DNA of 64,000 bases from Burkholderiaceae bacterium (lineage in GTDB: Bacteria > Pseudomonadota > Gammaproteobacteria > Burkholderiales > Burkholderiaceae_C): NCBI GenBank assembly GCA_019745555.1, contig JAIESX010000021.1, positions 98,051-162,050 of the forward strand, written 5' to 3'. The notes under the pieces are model-generated. The model made no database searches. It was given only the letters and a program-made list of their open reading frames with translations, and was not told where the DNA came from. Shown in pieces: positions 25,592 to 35,652 of this stretch. The stretch's first letter is position 1. Each line of letters opens with the position of its first letter. The position numbers were made by a program, and so were the translations under genes.

Positions 25592-26695
25592 ATGACCAAA
25601 CGCATCTGGCTCGCGCTGGCGTTCGCAGTGACTTTGCTCGCTGGCTGTGGCCCCAAGACACCGATTCCGATCGGGTTTATTGGTGGGCTGACTGGCTCGA
25701 ATGCGGACAACGGTCAGTCTGGCCTGAACGCGGTGATTCTGGCTGTGGAGCAGTTCAACCGCGCCGGCGGTGTCGATGGCCGCATGGTCGAGCTGATTTC
25801 GCGCGACGATGCCCAGAGCGCGGAGGTGGCTGCACGCTCGGCGCATGCACTGGTCGAGGCCAAGGTGGAGGCCGTGATCGGCCCCTTCACCAGCAGCATG
25901 GCCGCCGTGATCGTGCCCATCACAGGGCAAGCGGGCATTTTTCAGGTCAGCCCCACCATCACCTCGATGGACTTCTATGGCAAGGACGACAACCTGTTCC
26001 GCATCAACCGCACGACGCGCGAAAACGCGCAGGATTACGCGCGCACACTCGCGCAACGCGGCCAGCGACGTGTGGCCGTCGCCTATGACACGCGCAACCG
26101 CAACTTCACGGAATCTTGGCTGGGTGAATTCCGCGCCGCGACGCAGGCGCAGGGGCACGAACTGGCGGTCGAGGTGCCCTACGAGTCCGGCCCGCAGACT
26201 GACTTCTCACGCGTTGTCGCGCGCCTGGTGGCGGCCAAGCCCGACGGCATGCTCTTCATCTCCGGCGCGCTGGACGTGGCCCGCCTGTCCCAGCAGGCTC
26301 GCAAGCTTGCCCCCAAGCTTCCCATCGCCGCCTCCGAGTGGGCCGCCACTGAGCAGCTGATCGAGCTCGGCGGCGAGGTGGTGGAGGGCCTGATGATTGT
26401 GCAGGCCTACAACCGCGACGACACGTCCGAGCAGTTCCGCAGCTTTGCCGAGGCCTACCACAAGCGCTTTCAGCGCGCACCCGGCTACAGCTCGGTTGCC
26501 GCATATGACGCAGCCACCGTGGTGTTGGAGTCGCTCAAGATCCGTCGCGAGGGCGAGAGCGTGAAAGCGGCCGCGCTGCGCCATGGCCCCTTCCGTGGCC
26601 TGCAGCAGAACATGGTGTTCGACGCCAATGGCGACACCCAGCGCCGCGTCTATTTCACCGAGATCCGGGGTGGACGCTACCACCACATCAGGTGA
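25592..26695 (+). CDS. Amino-acid-type (LivJ-like) periplasmic binding lipoprotein
   Basis: A protein of 367 residues whose start at 25592 follows an AAGGAAAC ribosome site. It has a lipoprotein signal peptide ending LLAGC (Cys19), then the peripla_BP_6 fold: IPIGFIGGLTGSNADNGQSG, AVEQFNRAGGVDGR, EAVIGPFTSSMAAVI and GYSSVAAYDAATVVLE. Normally such proteins serve LIV-type ABC importers, but no permease or ATPase gene is nearby. It is divergent from the large sensor kinase, so a role as the kinase's ligand-binding partner is a reasonable inference. Confidence 0.9.
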   Translation: MTKRIWLALAFAVTLLAGCGPKTPIPIGFIGGLTGSNADNGQSGLNAVILAVEQFNRAGGVDGRMVELISRDDAQSAEVAARSAHALVEAKVEAVIGPFTSSMAAVIVPITGQAGIFQVSPTITSMDFYGKDDNLFRINRTTRENAQDYARTLAQRGQRRVAVAYDTRNRNFTESWLGEFRAATQAQGHELAVEVPYESGPQTDFSRVVARLVAAKPDGMLFISGALDVARLSQQARKLAPKLPIAASEWAATEQLIELGGEVVEGLMIVQAYNRDDTSEQFRSFAEAYHKRFQRAPGYSSVAAYDAATVVLESLKIRREGESVKAAALRHGPFRGLQQNMVFDANGDTQRRVYFTEIRGGRYHHIR

Positions 26696-26710
26696 GCGGC
26701 AGGCCTTGTC

Positions 26711-27616
26711 TCAGCGTCGGACCGATGAAACGACGATGCCGGCGACGATGAGCACGAAGGCCGCGGCGTGGTAGAGCTGGGGCAGCTCGCCCAGCAGCGC
26801 AGCTGACATCAGGGCCGCGAGCAGGGGCGTGAGATTGCCGAAGAAGCTGGCCACCGTGGGGCCGGCGCGCTGTACGCCGATGCCCCAGGCGCGGTAGGCC
26901 AGCACGGCGGGGCCGACGGCGACGAAGACCAGGGCCGCGATCAGCGGCCAGCCCCAGACCGTGGGCTGGTCGGTCACCAGCCACTCACCGCCCGCGAACA
27001 GGGCCGACCAGGCCAGGCCGTAGACGATCTGGGCCATGAGGAAGGCGGCCCAGTCGCCGCGGATGGTGTCGGGCTCGCCGCCCGGGCGCGCGAGCATCCA
27101 GCTGTAGAAGGCCCAGCAGACGGCGGCGATCAGGATGTACACGTCGCCTGCGACCAGCTGCACCTGCAGCAGCGCCTCCAGCTGCCCGCGGCTGAGCACC
27201 AGCAGCACCCCGGCGATGGACAGCACGGCCCCCAGCATCTGGCGCCGCGAGACCGGTGCCTCGAAGAACAGGCGGCCGATGAGCTGCATCCAGATCGGCA
27301 TGCTCGCGGCCACCAGCGTGACGTTGATGGGTGAGGAGGTCTTGAGCGCGAGGTACTGCAGCGCGTTGTAGGCGCCCACGCTGAGCAGGCCCAGCCAGGC
27401 GAAACGCCGCCAGTGGGTCCAGAGCCCGCTGTCGCGGCGCAGCACCCAGGCCGCCAGCGGCAGCAGGATCAGACCGGCCAGAGCCCAGCGCAGCAGGTTG
27501 AGCATCATGGGGGGCACGAGCTCGGCCACCATGCGGCCGACGACGGCATTGCCGGCCCACATGAGCGGCGGGATGGTCAGGAGCAGGGCGGTGGAGGGGG
27601 ACAGTCGCGTGTGCAT
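26711..27616 (-). CDS. EamA/DMT-family transporter
   Basis: A membrane protein of 301 residues, start MHTRLSPSTA at 27616, with ten hydrophobic helices in two EamA halves. Characteristic pieces are PPLMWAGNAVVGRMVAELVPP at the N-terminus, the ending of half one in LLVLSRGQLEALL, and VGPAVLAYRAWGIGVQRAGPTVASFF in half two. It is a likely metabolite exporter and is not closely similar to the other EamA gene at 20907. It converges with the binding-protein gene and is divergent from the quinone reductase gene. Confidence 0.9.
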   Translation of the reverse strand: MHTRLSPSTALLLTIPPLMWAGNAVVGRMVAELVPPMMLNLLRWALAGLILLPLAAWVLRRDSGLWTHWRRFAWLGLLSVGAYNALQYLALKTSSPINVTLVAASMPIWMQLIGRLFFEAPVSRRQMLGAVLSIAGVLLVLSRGQLEALLQVQLVAGDVYILIAAVCWAFYSWMLARPGGEPDTIRGDWAAFLMAQIVYGLAWSALFAGGEWLVTDQPTVWGWPLIAALVFVAVGPAVLAYRAWGIGVQRAGPTVASFFGNLTPLLAALMSAALLGELPQLYHAAAFVLIVAGIVVSSVRR

Positions 27617-27710
27617 GCACGGACTGTAGCAAGCCCGGGTGAGCGCGCCGCGCCCTGCAGCCAGAGGGAGGCTCCCGTAGAATCGCCGCCACCTTGAGGA
27701 GACACACACC

Positions 27711-28706
27711 ATGACCCAGAATCGTTTTCGAGCCGTGCGCATCAACCAGCATGGCGGTCCCGAGCAGATGCAGATCGTCGAGGTGACGGTAGGCGAGCCC
27801 GGCCCGGGTGAGGTGCGCATCCGCCACCAGGCCTGCGGCCTGAACTTCATCGATGTCTACCAGCGCGAAGGCGTGTACCAGCTGCCCATGCCGGCCCAGC
27901 TGGGCATGGAAGGCGCGGGCGTGATCGAGGCCGTGGGTGCGGGGGTGACGCACCTGAAGGTCGGCGACCGAGCCGCCTACGCGAGCCAGCCGCCGGGCGC
28001 CTATTGCGATGTACGCGTGATGCCGGCCAAGTGCGTCTGCAAGCTGCCGGACAACATCTCTTTCGAGACCGGCGCGGCCATGATGCTCAAGGGCCTGACC
28101 GCCCAGTATCTGCTCAACAAGACGCGGCCGGTCGAGGGCCTGCAGCCGGGCGACCATGTGCTGTTCCACGCGGCCGCCGGCGGCGTGGGCCTGATCGCCT
28201 GCCAGTGGGCCAAGGCCCTGGGTCTGCAGCTCATCGGCACCGCCGGCTCGGACGCCAAGTGCGAGTTGGCCAAGGCCAACGGAGCGGCCCACGTCATCAA
28301 CTACAACACGGAAGACTTCGTGGCGCGCGTCAAGGACATCACCGGCGGCAAGGGCGTCAAGGTGGTCTACGACTCGGTGGGCAAGGACACCTGGGACAAG
28401 TCACTTGATTGCCTGCGTCCTTTCGGCCTCATGGCCAGCTTCGGCAATTCCTCCGGCGTGGTGCCGCCCTTCGCGCCCGGCGCTCTGGCGGCCAAGGGAT
28501 CGATCTACGTCACGCGCCAGACCCTGTTCACCCACATCGCCACGCGCGAGAGCACGCAGGCCATGGCCGATGACCTGTTCGCCATGGTCGGCAGCGGCAA
28601 GGTGAACATCCACATCGCCCAACGCTATCCGCTGGAGCAGGTGCAGCAGGCGCACCGCGACCTCGAGGCCCGCAAGACCACGGGCAGCACCATCCTCACG
28701 CTCTGA
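27711..28706 (+). CDS. qor: NADPH:quinone oxidoreductase (zeta-crystallin type, MDR family)
   Basis: A protein of 331 residues that matches E. coli Qor in length. It shows the MDR layout: a GroES-like N-terminal half (CGLNFIDVYQREGVYQLP, LGMEGAGVIEAVGAGV) and a Rossmann half with AAAGGVGLIACQWAKALG and the adjacent GTAGSDAKCELAKANGA. There are no zinc-binding cysteines, as expected for quinone oxidoreductases that reduce quinones one electron at a time using NADPH. A GAGGAGA-like site precedes the ATG. It converges with the UbiB-like gene (18-base gap). Confidence 0.92.
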   Translation: MTQNRFRAVRINQHGGPEQMQIVEVTVGEPGPGEVRIRHQACGLNFIDVYQREGVYQLPMPAQLGMEGAGVIEAVGAGVTHLKVGDRAAYASQPPGAYCDVRVMPAKCVCKLPDNISFETGAAMMLKGLTAQYLLNKTRPVEGLQPGDHVLFHAAAGGVGLIACQWAKALGLQLIGTAGSDAKCELAKANGAAHVINYNTEDFVARVKDITGGKGVKVVYDSVGKDTWDKSLDCLRPFGLMASFGNSSGVVPPFAPGALAAKGSIYVTRQTLFTHIATRESTQAMADDLFAMVGSGKVNIHIAQRYPLEQVQQAHRDLEARKTTGSTILTL

Positions 28707-28724
28707 GCCCCGCGGCTCCGGCGA

Positions 28725-30428
28725 TCACAGTTCGTCGTCCTCGTGGCGGTGGCTGCGCGAGATCGCCCGGACCAGCCAGAAGGCGCCGATGCCGGCGCCG
28801 AGGAAGCCCAGCAGGCCGAAGGCCGGCAGCCCCAGCAGCGTGGGGCCGCCGCCCACCGTCATCACGATGGAGGAGCCGATGATGAGTGCCGCGATGATCA
28901 GCGCCAGCGAGAGCCGGTTGGCCGCGCGGTCGAGCTGGTCGCCGACGCGGCGCAGCGAGCGGCTCTCGATGTCCAGGCCCATGCGCCCCTGGCGTGCGCG
29001 GCGCAGCAGCTGCGCGATGTCCTGCGGCAGCTGCTCGGCCAGTTCCAGCACACGCCGCCAGGAACCCCAGGCCCGCCGCGCCAGTGCGCGCGGCCGGTAG
29101 CGTGCGCGCATCACCTGCTGCAGCAGGGGCAGGGCCTCGGTGGTCATGTGGAAGGTCGGATCCAGGCCGCGGCCCAGGCCTTCGAGCGTGATGAAGGTCT
29201 TGATCAACAGGGCCAGGTCCGGCGGCAGGGCCAGCCGGTTTTCGCGCAGGATGGCGGTCACGTCGACCAGCATCTGCCCCAGGCTGAGTTCGGCCAGCGG
29301 TGTGCCGTGGTACTGGTCGATGAAGGCCTCGACCTCGGCTTCGAGCCGCTCCTGTGCTACCTCCTGGCCGTTGCGCGTCCACTCCAGCAGCACATCCACC
29401 ACCCCCTGCGGCTCGCGCTGCACCAGGCCCAGCAGCAGCTTGAGCAGCTGCTGGCGGCGGCGCTGGGTCAGGTGTCCGACCATGCCGAAGTCGATGAAGG
29501 CAATGTCGTGATCCGGCAGGTAGAAGACATTGCCCGGGTGTGGGTCGGCGTGGAAGTAGCCGTCCTCGACGATCATCTTGAGCACCGCCTGCGCGCCGCG
29601 CTGCGCCAGCAGCCGCCGGTCCAGCCCCGCCGCGGCGAGCTGGTCCAGTGACTGGCCGGGGATGCCCACGACCAGGTCCTGCACATTGACGCGCTCGTGG
29701 GTCCAGGCCCAGTGAATGCGCGGGATGCAGACCCAGGGAAAGGCCGCCATATTGCGGGCCAGACGTTCGGCGCTGCGGCATTCACTGGCCAGATCCAGTT
29801 CGCGGTGCAGCGAGCGGCCGAACTCGCGCAGCAGCTGGCGGGGACGGTAGGGCGCCAGCGCAGGCAGCTCCGCTTCGGCCAGGGCGGCCAGGCGGTCGAG
29901 CAGGCGCAGGTCGGCGTCGATCACCTCGCGGATGCCAGGCCGGCGGATCTTGACCACAACCTCGGTGCCGTCGTGCAGCCGGGCGCGGTGTACCTGGGCG
30001 ATGGAGGCCGCGGCCAGCGGCTCGGGATCGAACCAGGCGAAGACTTCTTCGGGCTCGCCCCCCAGGTCTTCGCGCAGCTGCGGCCGCAGGCTCTCGAAAG
30101 GAACGGCGGGCACCTGGCTGTGCAGCTTCTCGAACTCGGCGATCCATTCGGGGCCGAACATGTCGGCCCGGCCGGCCAGGATCTGGCCGAGCTTGACGAA
30201 GGTGGGGCCCAGCTCTTCCAGCGCCTTGCGCAGCTGCACGGGCGGCGGCAGCTGGGCCAGGTCGGCCGCGTGCTCCCAGTGCAGGCGGTGGCCGGCCTTC
30301 TCCAGCGCACCGGCCAGGCCCCAGCGGCGCACCAGCTCACCCAGGCCGTGGCGTACCAGCACGCCTGCGATTTCCTGCAGGCGGCCCAGGTTGCTGCGTC
30401 GGACACCGTGTTGCGTGGGGGCGCTCAT
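28725..30428 (-). CDS. AarF/UbiB-family atypical kinase
   Basis: A protein of 567 residues of the ABC1/ADCK/UbiB family. Diagnostic motifs are KLGQ (79-82, the KxGQ motif), the Ala-rich loop AAASIAQVHRA, VKIRRPG, ELDLASE, FHADPHPGN and DFGMVG. Two helices close the protein (about 500-545), anchoring it to the inner membrane. UbiB proteins support ubiquinone biosynthesis by ATPase-driven handling of lipid intermediates. This may be a paralogue rather than the canonical UbiB, since no ubi genes are adjacent. It lies 25 bases after lspA and could be the last gene of the ribF-ileS-lspA run. Confidence 0.88.
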   Translation of the reverse strand: MSAPTQHGVRRSNLGRLQEIAGVLVRHGLGELVRRWGLAGALEKAGHRLHWEHAADLAQLPPPVQLRKALEELGPTFVKLGQILAGRADMFGPEWIAEFEKLHSQVPAVPFESLRPQLREDLGGEPEEVFAWFDPEPLAAASIAQVHRARLHDGTEVVVKIRRPGIREVIDADLRLLDRLAALAEAELPALAPYRPRQLLREFGRSLHRELDLASECRSAERLARNMAAFPWVCIPRIHWAWTHERVNVQDLVVGIPGQSLDQLAAAGLDRRLLAQRGAQAVLKMIVEDGYFHADPHPGNVFYLPDHDIAFIDFGMVGHLTQRRRQQLLKLLLGLVQREPQGVVDVLLEWTRNGQEVAQERLEAEVEAFIDQYHGTPLAELSLGQMLVDVTAILRENRLALPPDLALLIKTFITLEGLGRGLDPTFHMTTEALPLLQQVMRARYRPRALARRAWGSWRRVLELAEQLPQDIAQLLRRARQGRMGLDIESRSLRRVGDQLDRAANRLSLALIIAALIIGSSIVMTVGGGPTLLGLPAFGLLGFLGAGIGAFWLVRAISRSHRHEDDEL

Positions 30429-30453
30429 GGCGCCAGTATCGCCGACCGTGGCC

Positions 30454-30945
30454 TCAGTGGCGAGAGCGGCGCACCCGCAGGATCTCGTCGAGCAGCAGCA
30501 GGATCACGCCCAGGGTGATGGCGCTGTCGGCCAGGTTGAAGGCCGGGAAATGCCAGCTGCCGATGTGGAAATCCACCATGTCGACCACGTAGCCGTGCAC
30601 CAGGCGGTCGACCACATTGCCGACGGCGCCGCCCATGATGCAGGCCAGGGCCGCGCAGAAGAGCGTCTGCCCTGCATGGGCACGCATCAGGTAGATCATG
30701 AAGCCCGTGGCTACCACGCCGATGCCGACGAAGAACCAGCGCTGCCAGCCCCCGGCGCCCGCCAGGAAGGAGAAGGCCGCGCCGCTGTTGTGCACGCGCA
30801 CGAGGTTGAGCCACTCGGTCAGGTAGGTGCTCTCGCCCAGCTGGTAGTAGAGCAGGATGGCGACCTTGCTGAGCTGGTCCAGCACCAGGATCAGCAAGGC
30901 GATGCCTAGCCACTTCCCCAGGCCGGCGGTCTGCGCCCGGCCCAT
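30454..30945 (-). CDS. lspA: Lipoprotein signal peptidase (signal peptidase II)
   Basis: An inner-membrane aspartic protease of 163 residues that cleaves prolipoprotein signal peptides after lipidation. Four hydrophobic helices are seen, with the conserved [31 protein letters not shown] and FNLADSAIT blocks. The catalytic pair is D122 and D140. Its ATG overlaps the ileS stop by one base, the classical ileS-lspA arrangement. Confidence 0.97.
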   Translation of the reverse strand: MGRAQTAGLGKWLGIALLILVLDQLSKVAILLYYQLGESTYLTEWLNLVRVHNSGAAFSFLAGAGGWQRWFFVGIGVVATGFMIYLMRAHAGQTLFCAALACIMGGAVGNVVDRLVHGYVVDMVDFHIGSWHFPAFNLADSAITLGVILLLLDEILRVRRSRH

Positions 30946-33794
30946 CAGGCGACCTGGCGCGCTTCACCCGCGCCGTAGAGATTGCTGGTGCAGCGGCCGC
31001 AGAGCGTGGGATGCGCGGCATCGTGGCCCACATCGTCGCGGTAGTGCCAGCAGCGTTCGCATTTCTGGTCGGTCGACGGATTGACGTCGACCGACAGGCC
31101 GCTTCCCTTGACATGCTCAAGCGCGACTTGTGAAGTGATGAAGACAAACTTGAGATCGTCGCCGAGGGAGGCGAGTTCTGAGAAGACTGGATCGTCGCAG
31201 CGGATCACGATGTTCGCCTGAAGCGATGCACCTATCTGCCCCGCGGCACGTTTTTCTTCAATCTTCTTGTTGACCACATCCCGAACTTGATGAATGTCCT
31301 CCCACTTGGCAAGCAGTGCGGCGTCGGGCGCGGTCAGCTCGCTATAGGTCTCCAGGAAGATGGATTCGGAGGTGCCAAACACCTTCCACGCCTCCTCGGC
31401 CGTGAAGCTCAGGAAGGGCGCCATCCAGCGCAGCATGGCGTGCGTGATCTGGTGCAGCGCGGTCTGGGCGCTGCGGCGTGCCAGCGACTTGGGGGCGGTG
31501 GTGTAGAGCCGGTCCTTGAGGACGTCGAGATAAAACGCGCCCAGGTCTTCCGAGCAGTAGACCTGCAGCTTGGCGACCACGGGGTGGAATTCGTAGACCT
31601 CGTAGTGCGCGAGGATCTCGGCCTGCAGTTCAGCCGCGCGGCTCAGGGCATAGCGGTCGATCTCCAGCAGCTGGTCCGCGGGCACGGCGTCCTTGGCCGG
31701 GTCAAAGTCGCTGACGTTGGCCAGCAGGAAGCGCAGGGTGTTGCGGATGCGGCGGTAGGCGTCGACCACGCGGGCGAGGATCTTGTCGTCGATGCCCAGG
31801 TCGCCCGAGTAGTCGGTGGCCGCGCACCAGAGGCGGATGATCTCGGCACCCATCTTCTCGCTGACCTGCTGCGGGGCCACGACGTTGCCCACGCTCTTGC
31901 TCATCTTGCGGCCCTGGCCGTCCACGGTGAAGCCGTGGGTCAGCAGGCCGCGGTAGGGCGCGCGGCCGTACATGGCGCAGGCGGTGAGCAGGGAAGAGTG
32001 GAACCAGCCACGGTGCTGGTCATGACCTTCCAGATACAGGTCAGCCTCGGGGCCGCCGTCCTCGTGGCCGCTGTGCGGGTGCGAGGTCTTGAGCACCGTG
32101 GTGTGGGTGGTGCCGGAGTCGAACCAGACCTCGAGGATGTCGCTGCTCTTGCTCCACTGGGCGGGGCTGCTGGTGTCGCCGATGCGTTGCAGGATGTCTG
32201 CGCAGCTGAGCTTGCTCCAGGCCTCGATGCCGCCCTGCTCGACGACTTCCGCCGCCAGGTCGATGATCTCGGGTGTACGCGGATGCGGCTCGCCGCTGTC
32301 CACGTCGAGGAGGAAGGGCAGGGGCACGCCCCAGCTGCGCTGGCGCGAGATGCACCAGTCGGGCCGGTTGGCGATCATGTCGCGCAGGCGGGCCTTGCCG
32401 TTCTCTGGGTAGAAGCTGGTCTCCTCGATGGCGGCGAGGGCCAGCTGGCGCAGGGTCTGCGGGGCCTTGTCTTTGGTGAAGATGCCATCGCCCTCGTCCA
32501 TGCGCACGAACCACTGGGCCGCAGCACGGTAGATCACCGGCGTCTTGTGGCGCCAGCAGTGCGGGTAGCTGTGGGTGATGTCCTGGGTGGCGAAGAGGCG
32601 CCCGGCGTTCTTCAGCGCCTCCAGCACCACAGGCACGGCCTTCCAGATGTTGAGGCCGCCGAAGAGCGGGAAATCGGCCGCATAGCTGCCATTGCCCTGC
32701 ACCGGGTTGAGGATGTCCTCGTAGGCCATGCCGTGCGAGACGCAGCTGTTGAAGTCGTCCACACCGTAGGCCGGCGCCGAGTGCACGATACCCGTGCCGT
32801 CCTCGGCGGTGGCGTAGTCGGCGAGATACACCGGGCTCAGGCGGCGGTAGCCGGCATCGACGTCGTAGAGAGGGTGCTTGAAGTGGATCAGGCCCAGCTT
32901 CTCACCCTTCACCGTGGCCAGCACCTGGCCCGTGAGCTGGTAACGCGCCATGCACTTCTCGACCAGCACGGCGGCCAGCACCAGCAGGCCGCGCTCGGTC
33001 TGCACCAGCGCGTAGTCGAGCTCGGGGTTGAGGTTGAGCGCCTGGTTGGCCGGGATGGTCCACGCGGTGGTGGTCCAGATGACCGCGTAGGCCGGTTGCT
33101 CCAGCTTCTTGAGGCCGAAGGCCGCGGCCAGCTTCTCGGGCTCGGCACATTCGAAGCCCACGTCCAGCGTGGAGCTCTTCTTGTCCTGGTACTCGATCTC
33201 GAATTCGGCCAGCGAGGAGCCGCAGTCGAAGCACCAGTAGACGGGCTTGAGACCACGGTAGACGAAGCCACGCTCCATCACGCGCTTGAAAGCGCGGATT
33301 TCGGCGGCCTCGTTGACGTAGTCCATCGTCTTGTACGGGTTGTCCCACTGGCCCAGCACGCCCAGGCGCTTGAAGTCCGCCATCTGCTGGGCGATCTGCT
33401 CGGTGGCGAACGCCCGGCTTTTCGCCTGCATGGCGTCGCGCGGCAGGTTGCGGCCGTGCAGCTTCTCGATGGCGTTTTCGATCGGCAGGCCGTGGCAGTC
33501 CCAGCCCGGGATGTACTGCGCGTCCAGGCCCTTGAGCTGGCGCGCCTTGACGATCATGTCCTTGAGCACCTTGTTGACGGCGTGGCCGATGTGGATCTGG
33601 CCGTTGGCATAGGGCGGGCCATCGTGCAGGATGAACTTCGGTCTGCCGCAGCGCGCGTCGCGCAGTTTCTTGTAGATGCCCTTCTCTTCCCATTCCTTGA
33701 CCCAGCCCGGCTCGCGCTTGGGCAGGTCGCCGCGCATGGGGAAGGGCGTGTCGGGCAGGTTCAGCGTGGCGCGGTAATCAGCTTTGTCGGTCAT
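30945..33794 (-). CDS. ileS: Isoleucyl-tRNA synthetase
   Basis: A class I aminoacyl-tRNA synthetase of 949 residues, full length. It has HIGH (68-71), the editing CP1 domain ([18 protein letters not shown] region), KMSKS (630-634) and a C-terminal zinc finger (CERCWHY ... LCGRC). It charges tRNA-Ile and edits valine. It is preceded by ribF (90-base gap) and followed by lspA, the conserved ribF-ileS-lspA cluster. Confidence 0.98.
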   Translation of the reverse strand: MTDKADYRATLNLPDTPFPMRGDLPKREPGWVKEWEEKGIYKKLRDARCGRPKFILHDGPPYANGQIHIGHAVNKVLKDMIVKARQLKGLDAQYIPGWDCHGLPIENAIEKLHGRNLPRDAMQAKSRAFATEQIAQQMADFKRLGVLGQWDNPYKTMDYVNEAAEIRAFKRVMERGFVYRGLKPVYWCFDCGSSLAEFEIEYQDKKSSTLDVGFECAEPEKLAAAFGLKKLEQPAYAVIWTTTAWTIPANQALNLNPELDYALVQTERGLLVLAAVLVEKCMARYQLTGQVLATVKGEKLGLIHFKHPLYDVDAGYRRLSPVYLADYATAEDGTGIVHSAPAYGVDDFNSCVSHGMAYEDILNPVQGNGSYAADFPLFGGLNIWKAVPVVLEALKNAGRLFATQDITHSYPHCWRHKTPVIYRAAAQWFVRMDEGDGIFTKDKAPQTLRQLALAAIEETSFYPENGKARLRDMIANRPDWCISRQRSWGVPLPFLLDVDSGEPHPRTPEIIDLAAEVVEQGGIEAWSKLSCADILQRIGDTSSPAQWSKSSDILEVWFDSGTTHTTVLKTSHPHSGHEDGGPEADLYLEGHDQHRGWFHSSLLTACAMYGRAPYRGLLTHGFTVDGQGRKMSKSVGNVVAPQQVSEKMGAEIIRLWCAATDYSGDLGIDDKILARVVDAYRRIRNTLRFLLANVSDFDPAKDAVPADQLLEIDRYALSRAAELQAEILAHYEVYEFHPVVAKLQVYCSEDLGAFYLDVLKDRLYTTAPKSLARRSAQTALHQITHAMLRWMAPFLSFTAEEAWKVFGTSESIFLETYSELTAPDAALLAKWEDIHQVRDVVNKKIEEKRAAGQIGASLQANIVIRCDDPVFSELASLGDDLKFVFITSQVALEHVKGSGLSVDVNPSTDQKCERCWHYRDDVGHDAAHPTLCGRCTSNLYGAGEARQVA

Positions 33795-33884
33795 GGCAAA
33801 CTTTTCGATAGACGGGGACGCCCGGGAGCCGGGGCGGGGGGAGGCTGGTCAAGGCGCGGGGCAAGGTGCGCCGGTGATGCCCCG

Positions 33885-34859
33885 TCAAATTCGCCGGTCA
33901 AACCAGGCGCGTGCGGCATCACAGTCCTGGTGGATGCCCTGCGTCAGGGCTTCCAGGCTGTCGTACTTGAGTTCGTCGTGCAGTTTGTGCAGCAGTTCCA
34001 CGCGGATGATTTTACCGTAGCCCCCCTCGGCGCCCAGGCTGGCGGGCCAGTCCAGGCAATGGGTTTCCAGCAGCACGCGGCCACCATTGACATCGTTCGG
34101 GTCCAGCGAGGGCCGCACGCCCAGATTGGCCACGCCGCGCAGAGGCTGGTCCGACAGGCCATGCACCAGCACGGCAAAGATGCCGCTGGCGGCCGGCTTC
34201 CAGTGGGCGAAGCGCAGGTTCAGGGTCTTGAAGCCGAGTTCGCGGCCGAGCTTGCGCCCATGCAGTACATGGCCCGAGATGTGGTACGGATGGCCCAGCA
34301 GGCGGGCCGCATCCTCCATGCGGCCCTCGGCCAGGGCGGCGCGCACGGCCGAGCTGGAGACACGCAGGCCATGGACCTCGTAGCTGTTCATGCGCGCCAC
34401 GTCGAAGCCTTGGACGGTGCCAGCCGCATCGAGCAGGGCATAGTCCCCGGCCCGTTTGGCGCCGAAACGGAAGTCGTCGCCGACCAGCACATAACGCGCC
34501 CCCAGCCCACGGACCAGCACCTCATCGATGAAAGCCTGCGGGCTGAGGCCGGCCAGGCGGGCGTCGAAGGGCAGCACCACGACCTGGTCGATGCCGCAAC
34601 GCGCCAGATCGCTGAGCTTGTCGCGCAGCGTGGCGATGCGTGCCGGGGCCAGGTCGGCGTTCTTCGTCACGCCAGCGAAGTAGTCACGCGGATGCGGTTC
34701 GAAGGTCATGGCGCAGCTGGGCACGCCGCGCTGCTGCGCCTCCCCGCGCAGCAGGGCCAGCATGGCCTGGTGCCCGCGGTGCACGCCATCGAAGTTGCCG
34801 ATGGTCAGGGCGCAGGCGGGCGCGATGCCTGGATGGTGGAAGCCGCGGAAAACCTTCAT
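33885..34859 (-). CDS. ribF: Bifunctional riboflavin kinase / FAD synthetase
   Basis: A protein of 324 residues that converts riboflavin to FMN and FAD. The N-terminal nucleotidyl-transferase half has TIGNFDGVHRGHQAML (about 21-36), and GDDFRFGAKRAGDY precedes the second half. The C-terminal kinase half starts at about 185 (GHVLHGRKLGRELGFKTLNL), where the usual GFPTAN is GFKTLN. I recall this variant from Comamonadaceae, but it alters a nucleotide-site motif. It ends with the ELLHKLHDELKYDSLEAL tail typical of RibF. No FMN riboswitch is visible upstream. Confidence 0.96.
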   Translation of the reverse strand: MKVFRGFHHPGIAPACALTIGNFDGVHRGHQAMLALLRGEAQQRGVPSCAMTFEPHPRDYFAGVTKNADLAPARIATLRDKLSDLARCGIDQVVVLPFDARLAGLSPQAFIDEVLVRGLGARYVLVGDDFRFGAKRAGDYALLDAAGTVQGFDVARMNSYEVHGLRVSSSAVRAALAEGRMEDAARLLGHPYHISGHVLHGRKLGRELGFKTLNLRFAHWKPAASGIFAVLVHGLSDQPLRGVANLGVRPSLDPNDVNGGRVLLETHCLDWPASLGAEGGYGKIIRVELLHKLHDELKYDSLEALTQGIHQDCDAARAWFDRRI

Positions 34860-35027
34860 TCGATACTTTTTTGATAGCGCCCGAGCCCGGGCTTACAAGC
34901 CGATACGCCAAACCGTCATGGATTCAGGGTATATTGTGTCCGAATGGCGAGGCAGTTCCGGCCCGGCCGGCTGCCGCAGACGCAAGCGTTCCGTTTGAAT
35001 GGCTTTTTGCCGGTCAGGAGGCGTGTT

Positions 35028-35585
35028 TTGAAGGTCTTGAAGCTGTCGGCCCAGGGGCTGCCCCAGTCGTGGATTTCGCTCGAAGAGGCGGTGCTGCACT
35101 ACGCCGCCGATGAGGTGCGCTGGGAGGCCGGGGGTGAAATCGCGGTCTTCCATGGCGGCCACAACGCCGTGACGGGCGAACAGTCCATCATCACGGTCAA
35201 CAGCATCATCGGCACCAAGGGCGTGCCCAACATCAACCCTTTCGAGCTGCGCCCCAGCCTGACCAACGCCAAGCTCTTTGCGCGGGATCGCAACGTCTGC
35301 GCCTATTGCGGCGAGCACCATCACGAGACCGAGCTCACGCGCGAGCACATCATCCCCTTTGCCCAGAACGGGCAGGACCACTGGATGAACGTGGTCACCG
35401 CCTGTCGTGCCTGCAACCACCGCAAGAGCAGCCGCACCCCCGAGCAGGCCCATATGCCCCTGCTCTACGCCCCCTACGTGCCCAGCCTCTGGGAAGACTT
35501 CATCCTGCGCAACCGCCGCATCCTGGCCGACCAGATGGAGTTCCTGATGGCGCACGTCCCACGCTCCTCGCGCCTGCTGAGTTGA
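35028..35585 (+). CDS. HNH endonuclease (zinc-containing), TTG start
   Basis: A protein of 185 residues. A perfect AGGAGG (35016-35021) sits six bases before TTG at 35028, which decides the start; an upstream in-frame ATG at 34944 lacks such a site. The C-terminal half is an HNH nuclease of the CxxC type: C91/C94, EHIIP with H107, MNVVTACRACNHRKSS with C126/C129. The N-terminal ~80 residues are of a type seen with HNH proteins that are widespread in chromosomes. It is divergent from ribF and closed by a strong terminator. A cellular DNA-processing role is probable but unproven. Confidence 0.88.
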   Translation: MKVLKLSAQGLPQSWISLEEAVLHYAADEVRWEAGGEIAVFHGGHNAVTGEQSIITVNSIIGTKGVPNINPFELRPSLTNAKLFARDRNVCAYCGEHHHETELTREHIIPFAQNGQDHWMNVVTACRACNHRKSSRTPEQAHMPLLYAPYVPSLWEDFILRNRRILADQMEFLMAHVPRSSRLLS

Positions 35586-35602
35586 CGGTACCGGTTCCCA
35601 GA

Positions 35603-35630
35603 ACAAAGGCCCGCAGCTGCGGGCCTTTGT
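35603..35630. terminator. Rho-independent terminator (perfect palindrome, probably bidirectional)
   Basis: A 28-base perfect inverted repeat with arms ACAAAGGCCCGCAG and CTGCGGGCCTTTGT, followed by TTCTTG. It sits between the HNH stop (35585) and the convergent acyl-CoA dehydrogenase stop (35653) and can terminate both transcripts, because AAA/TTT flanks both sides of the GC stem. Confidence 0.9.
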
Positions 35631-35652
35631 TTCTTGCGCCGGGTGCGTCCTG

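Noticed and set aside
31287..34874. A 1195-codon open frame on the plus strand
   Set aside because: It lies opposite ileS and ribF, is Gln/His/Ala/Gly-rich without hydrophobic cores or motifs, and is the usual antisense shadow of a high-GC gene.
34861..35027. FMN riboswitch or promoter in the ribF-HNH gap
   Set aside because: No RFN-type conserved blocks, and only a TATATT at 34930-34935 without a matching -35 box.
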